Source of the DNA: Novosphingobium sp. Gsoil 351
Lineage (GTDB): Bacteria; Pseudomonadota; Alphaproteobacteria; Sphingomonadales; Sphingomonadaceae
DNA: 64,000 nucleotides
Assembly (NCBI RefSeq): GCF_009707465.1
Contig: NZ_CP046120.1
Span: forward strand, 2,013,501-2,077,500
Direction: 5' to 3'
Positions 7,053 to 15,010 of this stretch are shown piece after piece. The notes under the pieces were generated by a model. The model did no database searches and had not been told where the DNA came from. It was given only the letters and a program-made list of their open reading frames with translations. Numbering within the stretch: position 1 is the stretch's first letter; each line of letters opens with the position of its first letter. The translations under genes were made by a program, and so were the position numbers.

Positions 7053-8798
7053 ATGACCGATACCGTCACCCTCGCGGCGTTGCCGCCGACCCCCAACGAT
7101 TGCGCCCTGCCGCGTCGCTTTTCGGATTTCGTCACGTTTGCCGAGGCGCTCGATTATGCCGCGCTGAGCAAGAAGGGCCTCAACTTCCACGACCCTCGCG
7201 GCAACTTGACGCGCGCTTACCCCTATGCCGAACTGCGTGACGAGGCACGGGCGGCGGCGTTCCGGCTGATCGCGGCGGGGATCGCCAAGGGCGACCGTGT
7301 AGCGCTGATCGCCGAGACCGGGCCGCAGTTCGCCGCACTGTTCTGCGGCGCGGTGCTGGCGGGTGCGTGGCCGGTGCCGCTGCCGCTGCCGACCAGCTTC
7401 GGTGGCAAGGACAGCTATATTGACCAGATCGCGGTTCAGCTCGGCTCGAGCGATCCTGCTGTGTTGCTGTATCCCGAGGAAATCGCGGCGATGACCGAGG
7501 CTGCCGCCGCGCGCCATGGCGTCCGTGCGCAGTCCTACACCGATTTCAACAACGCCCCCGCGAACACCGCCGCGCTCCCGACGTCCGATCCCGAAGACAT
7601 CTGCTACCTCCAGTATTCGAGCGGATCGACCCGCTTTCCCCATGGGGTCGCGGTTACCCACCGCGCCCTCCTGAACAATCTGCGCGGACATTCGACCAGC
7701 ATGAAGATCGGCGACGGTGATCGCTGCGTTTCGTGGCTGCCGTGGTACCACGACATGGGTTTGGTCGGCTGCCTGCTCTCGCCGATCGCCAACCAGGTCT
7801 CGACCGATTATCTCAAGACCGAGGACTTCGCGCGTCGCCCGCTCGCCTGGCTCGATCTGATCAGCCGCAATCCCGGCACCACGCTCAGTTATTCGCCGAC
7901 GTTTGGCTACGACATCTGCGCGCGGCGAATTTCCAGCCAGAGCCACGTCGCCGACCGGTTCGACCTGTCGCGCTGGCGGGTCGCCGGCAACGGGGCCGAC
8001 ATGATCCGCCCGGACGTGATGCAGAGCTTCGTCAACGCGTTCGCCGAAGCCGGCTTCCGCGCGCAGGCCTTCCTCCCCAGCTATGGTCTCGCCGAAGCGA
8101 CGCTGGCGGTGACGGTGATGCCGCCAGGCGAAGGCATCCGCGTCGAGCTGGTCGAGGAAGAGCGCCTGTCGGGCCGTCCGCGCGATCTGTCTCGGCCGGC
8201 CCGTTATCGAGCCATAGTCAATTGCGGCAAGCCGGTGCTCGACATGGAGCTGGCGATCCGCGGCGAGAGCGGCAAGGCGCTGCCCGACCATCATATCGGC
8301 AAGGTCTGGTGCCGCGGCCCCAGCGTGATGCACAGCTATTTCCGCGATCCCGATTCGACCGCGGCCGCTCTCGTCGAAGGTTGGCTCGATACCGGCGACA
8401 TGGGCTATCTCGTCGACGGCTATCTGTTCATCGTCGGGCGGGCGAAGGACATGATCATCATCAACGGCAAGAATCATTGGCCGCAAGACATCGAGTGGGC
8501 GGTCGAGCAACTCCCCGGATTCCACCAGGGCGATATCGCCGCGTTCGCCGTGGAATCCGACAATGGCGAGGAGGTGCCCGCGGTTCTCGTCCACTGCCGG
8601 GTCAGCGACCCCGACGAGCGCCTGCGCCTGCGCGAGCAGATCCGCGACAAGGTACGTTCGATCACCGGTATGAACTGCGTGGTCGAACTGGTCCCCCCGC
8701 GCAGCCTGCCGCGCACCAGCTCGGGCAAGTTGAGCCGCGCCAAGGCCAAGACGCTTTATCTGGGCGGCGAGATCGAGCCCTATGCGCTCGCCGCTTGA
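7053..8798 (+). CDS. Fatty-acyl-AMP ligase (FAAL-type adenylate-forming enzyme)
   Basis: Activates a fatty acid as acyl-AMP, normally for transfer to an acyl carrier protein rather than to CoA. The 581-residue protein has the adenylation P-loop YSSGSTRFPHGVAVTH (about 190-205), the FAAL-type WLPWYHDMGLVG, SYGLAEATLAV, LDTGDMGYL, the hinge GRAKDMIIINGKNHWPQDIE, and the C-terminal catalytic lysine in TSSGKLSRAKAK. Similarity to FadD32-like FAALs is strong. No PKS, NRPS or acyl carrier protein gene adjoins it, so the acceptor is unknown; sphingolipid or another envelope lipid is a guess. It diverges from recX and is followed 97 bp later by a histidine kinase. Confidence 0.9.
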   Translation: MTDTVTLAALPPTPNDCALPRRFSDFVTFAEALDYAALSKKGLNFHDPRGNLTRAYPYAELRDEARAAAFRLIAAGIAKGDRVALIAETGPQFAALFCGAVLAGAWPVPLPLPTSFGGKDSYIDQIAVQLGSSDPAVLLYPEEIAAMTEAAAARHGVRAQSYTDFNNAPANTAALPTSDPEDICYLQYSSGSTRFPHGVAVTHRALLNNLRGHSTSMKIGDGDRCVSWLPWYHDMGLVGCLLSPIANQVSTDYLKTEDFARRPLAWLDLISRNPGTTLSYSPTFGYDICARRISSQSHVADRFDLSRWRVAGNGADMIRPDVMQSFVNAFAEAGFRAQAFLPSYGLAEATLAVTVMPPGEGIRVELVEEERLSGRPRDLSRPARYRAIVNCGKPVLDMELAIRGESGKALPDHHIGKVWCRGPSVMHSYFRDPDSTAAALVEGWLDTGDMGYLVDGYLFIVGRAKDMIIINGKNHWPQDIEWAVEQLPGFHQGDIAAFAVESDNGEEVPAVLVHCRVSDPDERLRLREQIRDKVRSITGMNCVVELVPPRSLPRTSSGKLSRAKAKTLYLGGEIEPYALAA

Positions 8799-8895
8799 CG
8801 GGCTTTTCGCAGACTCTTGATTTTGATCTTTTCCCTCCAGTAGATGGGCGGCAGGGGGAGGTCTCGGCGACATTGATCGCGAGGCCATCATTCGC

Positions 8896-11532
8896 TTGCT
8901 CGTAACCGCGCCCGACGAATTCCGGATGATCGCCGACAGCGCGCCGCTGCCGATCTGGCTGACCGGGCTCGATCGGCGGCGGCGGTTCGTCAACCAGGCC
9001 TACGTCAAGCTGCTCGGCGGCAGCTACGAGGAGGCGCTCGAGTTCGACTGGCGCTCGATCCTCCACCCGGCCGATCACGACCGCATCGTCGCGGAATCCA
9101 TTGCGGGCGAGGCGACGCTCAAGCCGTTCACGCTCGAGGCCCGCTATCGCGTCGCCGACGGCTCGTGGCGCTGGCTCCACTCGGTCTCGCAGCCGTTGTT
9201 CGACGCCGACGGCGTACATCTCGGGTTCGAGGGCGTAGCCTTCGATCTGACCGCGATGAAGGAAGCGCAGCGCGAGCTCGAGGCGCGTGAGCGGCGCTTC
9301 TCGGCTTACGTCAACCAGACCGCTGCTGGCTTCGGCGAAGTCGACGCGACCGGCCGCTTCAGCCGGGTCAACGATCGCTTTTGCGAGATCACCGGCTATT
9401 CGCGCGAAGAGCTGCTCGAGCGCACGATGCTCTCGATCACCCACCCCGACGATGTGGCGCGCAACGTACCGCTGTTCGAAGCGGCAGTCGCGCATGGCAC
9501 GCCTTACGTCCACGAGAAGCGCTACATCCGCAAGGATGGCGCGATCATCTGGGTGAACAACTCGGTCTCGGTAATCACCGAGACCGACGGCGAACTCAGT
9601 GGAGTTCTGGCGGTTTCCATCGACGTCACCGCGCGGCGTGAAGCCGAGGCCGATCTGCGCAAGGCCGAACAGCGGCTGCGCCTCGCCACCGAAGGGGCGG
9701 GGATCGGAACGTGGGATTGGAACTTGCGCGAAGGCGTGGGCACCTGGTCGTCGCAGGCGCAGCGCATCCTCGGGGTGGAGCGGGGCGAAAACATTTCGCT
9801 CGAGGAGCGGATGAACGCGGTCTATCCGCCGGATCGTCCGGCGGTGACCGCCGCTCTCGGCAAGAGCTTGAGCGGCAGCGGCGAGTTCGCCCTGGAATAT
9901 CGCATCCAGCGCCCCGACGGCGCGATCCGCTGGGTCGCCTCGCATGGGGTGATGGAGCGCGACGAGGCCGGACGCTATGTTCGCGCGCTGGGCACGCTGC
10001 GCGACGTCACCACCCGGCGCGATGCGCAGGAACGGCTCGAACAGCTCAATCGCACGCTGGAAAGCAAAGTCGCCGAGCGCACGCGCGAGCGCGACGCGAT
10101 GTGGCGGCTGAGCCGCGATCTGTTGCTGGTACTCGACGCGCGCCGGCGGATCGTCGCGATCAATCCGATCGTCGAAGAGGCCATCGGCTATTCGTCCGAG
10201 GAAGTGGTCGGACAGCCCTTCGAGCGGTTCCTCCACCCCGACGACAGGCCGCTGCTCGGTCAGGCAACCCGCCGCGGGCGCCGCGAACGGATCACCGATA
10301 TAGACGCCCGGCTGGTAACCCGCGACGGCAACGTCCGGCAGTTCGTCTGGAACGCCACGCCCGAGGCGGGCTTGGCGTACGTGAACGGGCGCGACGTGAC
10401 CGAGGAACGCGCACGCCAGGAAGAACTCTTCGCCGCGCAGGAAGCCCTGCGCCAAGCCCAGAAACTCGAAGCCATTGGCCAACTCACCGGTGGGGTCGCC
10501 CACGATTTCAACAACCTGCTCAGCCCGATCATCGGCGGACTCGACATCCTGCGCCGCCGCGGCGTGGGTGGCGAGCGCGAGCATCGCCTGATCGAAGGCG
10601 CGCTCCAGTCCGCCGAGCGCGCCAAGCTGCTGGTCCAGCGCCTACTCGCGTTTGCCCGCCGCCAGCCGCTCCAGGTCCGAGCGGTGACGCTCGCGCCCCT
10701 GCTCGAGGAATTGCGCGGGCTGCTTACTTCCACGCTTGGCCCGCAGATCGAATTGTCGATCCTCGTCGCCCCTGGTCTCGATTCGGTAATGGCCGACGCG
10801 AACCAGCTCGAAATGGCGATCCTCAACCTGGCGGTCAACGCCCGCGACGCGATGCCCGACGGCGGTCACCTGCGCGTTTCGGCGCAGCGTGTGGTGGCCG
10901 CATCGGGCACCGCGTTCATCGAGCTGGCGGTCAGCGACGATGGCCTGGGCATGGACGAGGAGACCCTGAGCCGCGCGGTCGAGCCGTTCTTTTCAAGCAA
11001 GGGCGTGGGCAAGGGCACCGGCTTGGGCTTGTCGATGGTCGAAGGGCTGACCGCGCAGCTGGGCGGATCGCTGCATATCGACAGCCGTCCCGGTGGCGGC
11101 ACAACGGTGACGCTGTGCCTGCCGGTGGCGGGTGGCGTCTCGGCACCGCTCGCGCCCCCGCTCGCGTCGCCGGGGGCGGGCGGCAAGGGCTGCATCCTGG
11201 TCGTAGACGACGAGCCCCTGGTGCGCATGGGCACCGCCGAATTGCTGCGCGACGAAGGCTACGAGGTGGACGAGGCGGAATCGGCCGAAGCCGCGCTTGC
11301 GCTTGGTTCGTTCGATCGCTTCGCTTGCGTGGTCACCGATTATCTGATGCCGGGGATGAACGGGGTCGAGCTGGCCGCGCGGATTCAGCTGGCGCGGCCC
11401 GCGCTGCCGATCCTGCTGCTGTCCGGGTATGCCGATCCCGGGGCGTTCAGCGCGCTGCCATATCTGTCGAAGCCATGCTTCGGCGACGACCTGGCCCGGG
11501 CGGTCGGCACGCTGCTGGCGGACAAAGCCTAG
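8896..11532 (+). CDS. Hybrid sensor histidine kinase with four PAS domains and a C-terminal receiver
   Basis: Signal-transducing kinase, apparently cytosolic because no TM segment is visible. Order by rough residue: PAS 1 (5-120), PAS 2 (130-245), PAS 3 (260-375), a short coiled segment, PAS 4 (395-510), HisKA with H536 in GGVAHDFNNLL, HATPase with N box ILNLAVNARDA and G boxes SDDGLGMDE and GKGTGLGLSM, then a receiver (763-878) with D815 in VVTDYLMPGMNG and lysine in LSKP. It starts with TTG at 8896; the frame is open back to a TGA at 8824-8826, and the alternative ATG at 8926 would cut into PAS 1. No cognate regulator is next to it, so its output partner is unknown. Confidence 0.9.
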   Translation: MLVTAPDEFRMIADSAPLPIWLTGLDRRRRFVNQAYVKLLGGSYEEALEFDWRSILHPADHDRIVAESIAGEATLKPFTLEARYRVADGSWRWLHSVSQPLFDADGVHLGFEGVAFDLTAMKEAQRELEARERRFSAYVNQTAAGFGEVDATGRFSRVNDRFCEITGYSREELLERTMLSITHPDDVARNVPLFEAAVAHGTPYVHEKRYIRKDGAIIWVNNSVSVITETDGELSGVLAVSIDVTARREAEADLRKAEQRLRLATEGAGIGTWDWNLREGVGTWSSQAQRILGVERGENISLEERMNAVYPPDRPAVTAALGKSLSGSGEFALEYRIQRPDGAIRWVASHGVMERDEAGRYVRALGTLRDVTTRRDAQERLEQLNRTLESKVAERTRERDAMWRLSRDLLLVLDARRRIVAINPIVEEAIGYSSEEVVGQPFERFLHPDDRPLLGQATRRGRRERITDIDARLVTRDGNVRQFVWNATPEAGLAYVNGRDVTEERARQEELFAAQEALRQAQKLEAIGQLTGGVAHDFNNLLSPIIGGLDILRRRGVGGEREHRLIEGALQSAERAKLLVQRLLAFARRQPLQVRAVTLAPLLEELRGLLTSTLGPQIELSILVAPGLDSVMADANQLEMAILNLAVNARDAMPDGGHLRVSAQRVVAASGTAFIELAVSDDGLGMDEETLSRAVEPFFSSKGVGKGTGLGLSMVEGLTAQLGGSLHIDSRPGGGTTVTLCLPVAGGVSAPLAPPLASPGAGGKGCILVVDDEPLVRMGTAELLRDEGYEVDEAESAEAALALGSFDRFACVVTDYLMPGMNGVELAARIQLARPALPILLLSGYADPGAFSALPYLSKPCFGDDLARAVGTLLADKA

Positions 11533-11542
11533 CCGGCGGGAG

Positions 11543-12046
11543 TCAAAGCGCACCGAGGAAAGCTCGGGCCGTCGCTTCGCGCGTCGCCCAATCGCCACCC
11601 ACCCGGTCGAACGCCACCCCGGCACGGACCAACATGTCCTCGGCCAGCGCTGCAAACCGCGCACGGGCCGCGGCGGTCCCGAAAAAACGGGTACCGTCGG
11701 CCACCCACGGAACATCGGGCGCGAACAACAGGTAGCGTTCGGCCTTGGGATAGGCGAGCAGCACGGGCGGAACTTCGCCGAACAGCATCGCCGCCCAGGC
11801 GGCGGTCATCAGCGGATCGGTGTCGAGCAGCACCAGCGGCGGGGCATCGGCACAGGTCGCGCGCATCGCCGCGTCCTGCCCCTCGGCGATGGCGAGCAGA
11901 TCGGCCATCGTCAGGTCGGTGCCGCGCGTCTCGCAGTATTCGCGACCGTATTCGGGCACAAAGGGACGACCCAGTTCGCTCGCGAGCTTTTGCCCCAGGA
12001 CCGACTTGCCGGTGCTTTCCGCGCCGTGAAAGCAGACCCGGATCAA
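11543..12046 (-). CDS. NadR-like AAA ATPase (probable nicotinamide riboside kinase)
   Basis: About 167 residues. It has Walker A GAESTGKSVLG, then EYGREYCE and LLDTDPLMTAAWAAMLFG, matching the kinase half of NadR, which phosphorylates nicotinamide riboside to NMN. The DNA-binding and adenylyltransferase parts of enterobacterial NadR are absent. The start is inferred as TTG at 12046: it overlaps the pnuC stop as TTGA, and no ATG or GTG fits before the Walker motif. Coupling to the transporter pnuC supports the nicotinamide riboside assignment, since phosphorylation would trap the imported substrate. It converges on the hybrid kinase with 10 bp between stops. Confidence 0.85.
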   Translation of the reverse strand: MIRVCFHGAESTGKSVLGQKLASELGRPFVPEYGREYCETRGTDLTMADLLAIAEGQDAAMRATCADAPPLVLLDTDPLMTAAWAAMLFGEVPPVLLAYPKAERYLLFAPDVPWVADGTRFFGTAAARARFAALAEDMLVRAGVAFDRVGGDWATREATARAFLGAL

Positions 12047-12642
12047 GCTTCGTTGCCGACCGCGACCGGCTGCCGCCGCGCCGCCTCGACCCATTCCTTG
12101 AGCCCGAACAGGCTCATCACCAGGAACCCGCCGTAAAGGCCCGCGGTGGGATAGAGCCCGCGGTTGATGTAGAGCGCGATCGAGGCGACATCGATCACGA
12201 TCCACAGCACCCAGTTCTCGATTCGGCGAAACCCCAGGAGCACTTGCGCGGCGACGCTGGCCCCGGCGATCGCGCTGTCGGCGTACGGCATCACCGCGTC
12301 GGTGAAGCGATGCATGACCCAACCCAGATTGATGCAGAGCGCGGCGGTGACCACCAGCCATACCGCCCGACTGGGATTGTCGAGCCAGCGCACCGGCACG
12401 GTGTCGTCCTCACCCCCCGCGCGCGACCACAGCCACCAGCCCCAGCCCTGGGCGAGGAAGAAGAACACCTGAAGCCCCGCCTCGGCGTAGAGCCGCTCCT
12501 CGTAGAACACGAGGATGTAGAGCGCGACCATCGCCATCCCGAACGGGAAATTCCACACGCTGCGGAAAATGAGCAGTGCGATGTTGGCAAGACCGAGCGC
12601 GGCGGCGGCATATTCGATGAGTTCGATCGTCGCGGGCGTCAC
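12043..12642 (-). CDS. pnuC: Nicotinamide riboside transporter PnuC
   Basis: Inner-membrane facilitator for nicotinamide riboside. The 199-residue protein is almost wholly hydrophobic helices and has the PnuC patterns LIFRSVWNFPFGMAMVALYI, FFFLAQGWGWWLW and RRIENWVLWIVIDVASIALY. It starts with GTG at 12642. Its stop overlaps the TTG start of the NadR-like kinase, which suggests coupled uptake and phosphorylation. A perfect hairpin (12644-12661) directly precedes the start codon. No TonB-dependent receptor, a frequent partner, is visible. Confidence 0.94.
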   Translation of the reverse strand: MTPATIELIEYAAAALGLANIALLIFRSVWNFPFGMAMVALYILVFYEERLYAEAGLQVFFFLAQGWGWWLWSRAGGEDDTVPVRWLDNPSRAVWLVVTAALCINLGWVMHRFTDAVMPYADSAIAGASVAAQVLLGFRRIENWVLWIVIDVASIALYINRGLYPTAGLYGGFLVMSLFGLKEWVEAARRQPVAVGNEA

Positions 12643-12643
12643 C

Positions 12644-12661
12644 TGCCCGCGATAGCGGGCA
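12644..12661 (-). other. Perfect hairpin abutting the pnuC start codon
   Basis: Reading the minus strand, TGCCCGC-TATC-GCGGGCA forms a 7-bp stem with a 4-base loop that ends one base before the pnuC GTG. It occupies the place where the ribosome binding site should be. It could be a weak terminator for the arsenate-reductase-like gene upstream (no T run follows) or a translational control element for pnuC. Confidence 0.5.
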
Positions 12662-12685
12662 AGCCGTGCCGGGTGAAGCGGGTTT

Positions 12686-13057
12686 TCAGGTCAACGCGCC
12701 GCCGAGCGCGGTCGACCATTCCTGCGCGTCGAAGCCCACCAGCAGGCCCTTGCCGTCCCCGTGCTCGTACTCAACCACCGGGCGCTTGATCGCCGAGGTG
12801 TTGGCGGACATCGTCCGCACCGCCTTTTCGGTGTCGAGATCGGTCCGCTCGCTCTCGGGCAAGTTGCGAAAGGTCGGCCCCTTGCGATTGAGGATCGCTT
12901 CCCACCCGCGCGCATCGACCCATTCGCGCAGCTTGTCCGGCTCGATCCCCGCCTTCTTGTAGTCGTGGAAGCGGTAGGCGAGCCCCAGCCCGTCGAGCCA
13001 ACCGCGAGCCTTCCTGACCGTATCGCAGTTGGGGATGCCGTAGACCGTGATGCTCAT
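12686..13057 (-). CDS. ArsC/Spx-family reductase-like protein (YffB type)
   Basis: Thioredoxin-fold protein of 123 residues, starting MSITVYGIPNCDTVRKARGW. The single cysteine followed by TVRKA is the YffB/Spx-like pattern, not a CxxC. Later segments (FHDYKKAGIEPDKLREWV, ILNRKGPTFRNL, IKRPVVEYEHGD) are also typical. In this subfamily, glutathione-dependent reductase activity is presumed but the substrate is unknown. The ATG at 13057 overlaps the stop of the upstream monooxygenase-like gene (ATGA). pnuC follows 43 bp later. Confidence 0.9.
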   Translation of the reverse strand: MSITVYGIPNCDTVRKARGWLDGLGLAYRFHDYKKAGIEPDKLREWVDARGWEAILNRKGPTFRNLPESERTDLDTEKAVRTMSANTSAIKRPVVEYEHGDGKGLLVGFDAQEWSTALGGALT

Positions 13058-13365
13058 GCGTCGCGCCTTTCGAAATGGTGGGTGCGCGGGTCTGGGCAGG
13101 CGTACAAGGTATAGCTGTCGTAATAGCGCTCGCGCCCGTTGGCCTTGGCGACGCGATGTTCGGCCACCCGGCCCCAGCCGCGCGCCGAAGCCTCGTCGTC
13201 CCATTCGCTGAGCGCGATCGTTTCGCCATCTTCGGCAACATAGCTCTTGAACGATCGATAGCCGGGCTGTTCCCGAGCGAGGTGTTCCATTGTCGCGGAT
13301 TCGGCGTCGTATGCGGCCTGGTCGATGTCGGCGCGCTTGCGGTTGCGGAAAACGACAAGGTACAT
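13054..13365 (-). CDS. Antibiotic biosynthesis monooxygenase (ABM) domain protein
   Basis: A 103-residue single-domain protein with the ferredoxin-like ABM fold pattern: MYLVVFRNRKRADIDQAAYD, EQPGYRSFKSYVAEDGETIA and LSEWDDEASARGWGR. Family members include cofactor-free monooxygenases and haem-degrading enzymes, but many are uncharacterised, so no substrate is assigned. It starts at ATG 13365 and diverges from aroC across a region that holds a long inverted repeat. Confidence 0.85.
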   Translation of the reverse strand: MYLVVFRNRKRADIDQAAYDAESATMEHLAREQPGYRSFKSYVAEDGETIALSEWDDEASARGWGRVAEHRVAKANGRERYYDSYTLYACPDPRTHHFERRDA

Positions 13366-13401
13366 TTGAGGGTCTTTAGGACCGACATGGCGTTGAAGAA
13401 A

Positions 13402-13466
13402 CCGCTCGTGTCGAGCGTAGTCGAGACACCTGGGCGCGATCTCTCGACCTTGCTCGACATGAGCGG
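13402..13466. repeat. Sphingomonad-type dispersed inverted repeat, copy 1
   Basis: Left arm (13402-13426, beginning CCGCTCGTGTCGAGC) and right arm (13442-13466, ending CGACATGAGCGG) are 25-base inverted repeats with four mismatches and a 15-base spacer. Related arms occur at 41840-41938 and 54655-54728. The repeat lies in the divergent gap between the ABM gene and aroC. Confidence 0.75.
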
Positions 13467-13517
13467 AGTTGGGGGATGCCTAGACAACCGGGGGAAATCC
13501 GCCAAAAGGCGCGGGCT

Positions 13518-14579
13518 ATGAGCTTCAACTCCTTCGGCCACGTGTTCCGCTTCACCACCTGGGGTGAAAGCCACGGCCCGGCGCTGGGCGCGGTGGTCGA
13601 TGGCTGCCCGCCGGGGCTGGCGCTGAGCGAGGCCGATATCCAGCCGTTCCTCGACGCGCGGCGGCCTGGGCAATCGAAGTTCACCACCCAGCGACAGGAA
13701 CCCGACGCGGTGCGTATCCTGTCGGGAGTGTTCGACGGACACACGACGGGGACACCGATCAGCCTGATGATCGAGAACGTCGATCAGCGCAGCAAGGACT
13801 ACGCGGAAGTAGCCAAAGCCTATCGCCCCGGCCACGCAGACTACGCCTACGACGCCAAGTACGGCTTTCGCGACTACCGCGGCGGCGGGCGCAGTTCGGC
13901 GCGCGAGACCGCGGCGCGCGTGGCGGCCGGCGCGGTGGCGCGGCTGGTGGTCGCCGAGGTGACGATCGTCGCGCATGTCATCGAGATCGGCGGAGATCGA
14001 GCGGAGACCTTCGATGTCGCCGAGATCGCCAACAATCCGTTCTTTTGTGCCGATCCGGCCGCGGCGGCGCGCTGGGAAACGCTGGTCGATGGTGCGCGCA
14101 AGGATGGCTCCTCGCTCGGCGCGGTGGTCGAATGTGTCGCAACGGGCGTTCCGGCCGGTTGGGGCGCGCCGCTCTATGCCAAGCTCGACGCCGAGCTCGC
14201 CCACGCGATGATGGGGATCAACGCGGTCAAGGCGGTCGAGAACGGCGACGGTTTCGCCGCTACCCGTCTGCGCGGCGAGGAAAATGCAGACCCGATGCGA
14301 CCGGGTGAGAACGCGCCGGAGTTCCTTGCCAACCACGCCGGCGGGATCGCGGGCGGGATCAGCACCGGGCAGCCGGTGGTGGTCCGCGTCGGCTTCAAAC
14401 CGACCAGTTCGATCCTGACCCCGGTCGATACGATCGACCGCGACGGCAACGCCGCCGAAATCATGACGAAGGGCCGCCACGATCCGTGCGTCGGCATCCG
14501 CGGCGCCCCTGTCGTTGCGGCGATGATGGCGCTCGTCCTGGCCGATCAGAAGCTGCTTCATCGGGCGCAGTGCGGATAG
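13518..14579 (+). CDS. aroC: Chorismate synthase
   Basis: Last step of the shikimate pathway: EPSP to chorismate with reduced FMN. The 353-residue protein starts [20 protein letters not shown], has the signatures [33 protein letters not shown] and the C-terminal [18 protein letters not shown]. An upstream in-frame ATG at 13476 is rejected because the ATG at 13518 gives the standard N-terminus. It stands alone, with the inverted repeat on its 5' side. Confidence 0.97.
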   Translation: MSFNSFGHVFRFTTWGESHGPALGAVVDGCPPGLALSEADIQPFLDARRPGQSKFTTQRQEPDAVRILSGVFDGHTTGTPISLMIENVDQRSKDYAEVAKAYRPGHADYAYDAKYGFRDYRGGGRSSARETAARVAAGAVARLVVAEVTIVAHVIEIGGDRAETFDVAEIANNPFFCADPAAAARWETLVDGARKDGSSLGAVVECVATGVPAGWGAPLYAKLDAELAHAMMGINAVKAVENGDGFAATRLRGEENADPMRPGENAPEFLANHAGGIAGGISTGQPVVVRVGFKPTSSILTPVDTIDRDGNAAEIMTKGRHDPCVGIRGAPVVAAMMALVLADQKLLHRAQCG

Positions 14580-15010
14580 GCTTCGCGCGCGGGCAAAGCC
14601 TTGCTTGAGGTGGACCGCAAAACGGCCCGCCAAAAAAAGCGTCGATCTGGCATTTTTCCATTTCAATGCAATACTTTGCAAGCCGGTGAACCCCCGCTTG
14701 TGTGACCTTTCGCCGACCCGGGGCTCGCGCCCGGTTTGGGCATCCAATACAGGCGAGGAACGGCGATTTTCGTCACGCCCGCGATCCTGTCTTTGAAAAC
14801 CGATGTAGGAAATAGAAGACGACGTTGGACGCGGCGCGAGCCATCGCTCCTCTCCGGTTCGCCCGGGCTCACTGGTTTTGCCCCGGCTCACTGGTTTTGC
14901 CCCGGCTCACTTGTTTTGCCCCGGCTCACTTGTTTTGCCCCGGCTCACTTGTTTTGATTGTCTGAACCAACGCGGTCGCTAGGCTTCGCCGCAACCGCCG
15001 GGGAGCACCA
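14580..15010. other. 431-bp intergenic region between aroC and the symporter gene
   Basis: No convincing gene. The first half has a relatively AT-rich patch (about 14630-14690) with a small inverted repeat TGCAATACTTTGCA (14667-14680). The second half holds the 19-bp tandem repeat array at 14862-14956, ending about 55 bp before the symporter start. A promoter for the symporter is expected here but no clear -35/-10 pair stands out to me. Confidence 0.7.
14862..14956. repeat. 19-bp tandem repeat, five copies
   Basis: Units begin at 14862, 14881, 14900, 14919 and 14938. The last three are identical (CCCCGGCTCACTTGTTTTG); the second differs by one base (CTGG for CTTG), and the first differs slightly more. 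There are no spacers between units. Position, phase (19 bp is close to two helical turns) and distance to the symporter start make a regulatory array possible. Confidence 0.9.

Noticed and set aside
7053..8798. Acyl-AMP ligase as part of a polyketide or lipopeptide cluster
   Set aside because: No PKS, NRPS, carrier protein or phosphopantetheinyl transferase gene nearby.
6642..8993. Long minus-strand frame opposite the acyl-AMP ligase
   Set aside because: Joins the start of recX to antisense of the ligase; no motifs of its own.
14580..14872. Small open frames between aroC and the symporter
   Set aside because: They overlap on both strands, lack family likeness and have repeats inside them.
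12771..14891. Long minus-strand frame opposite aroC
   Set aside because: Antisense noise through chorismate synthase, ending inside the arsenate-reductase-like gene in another frame.
14862..14956. Tandem 19-mers as a CRISPR array
   Set aside because: No spacers between units, unit too short, and no cas genes in the window.
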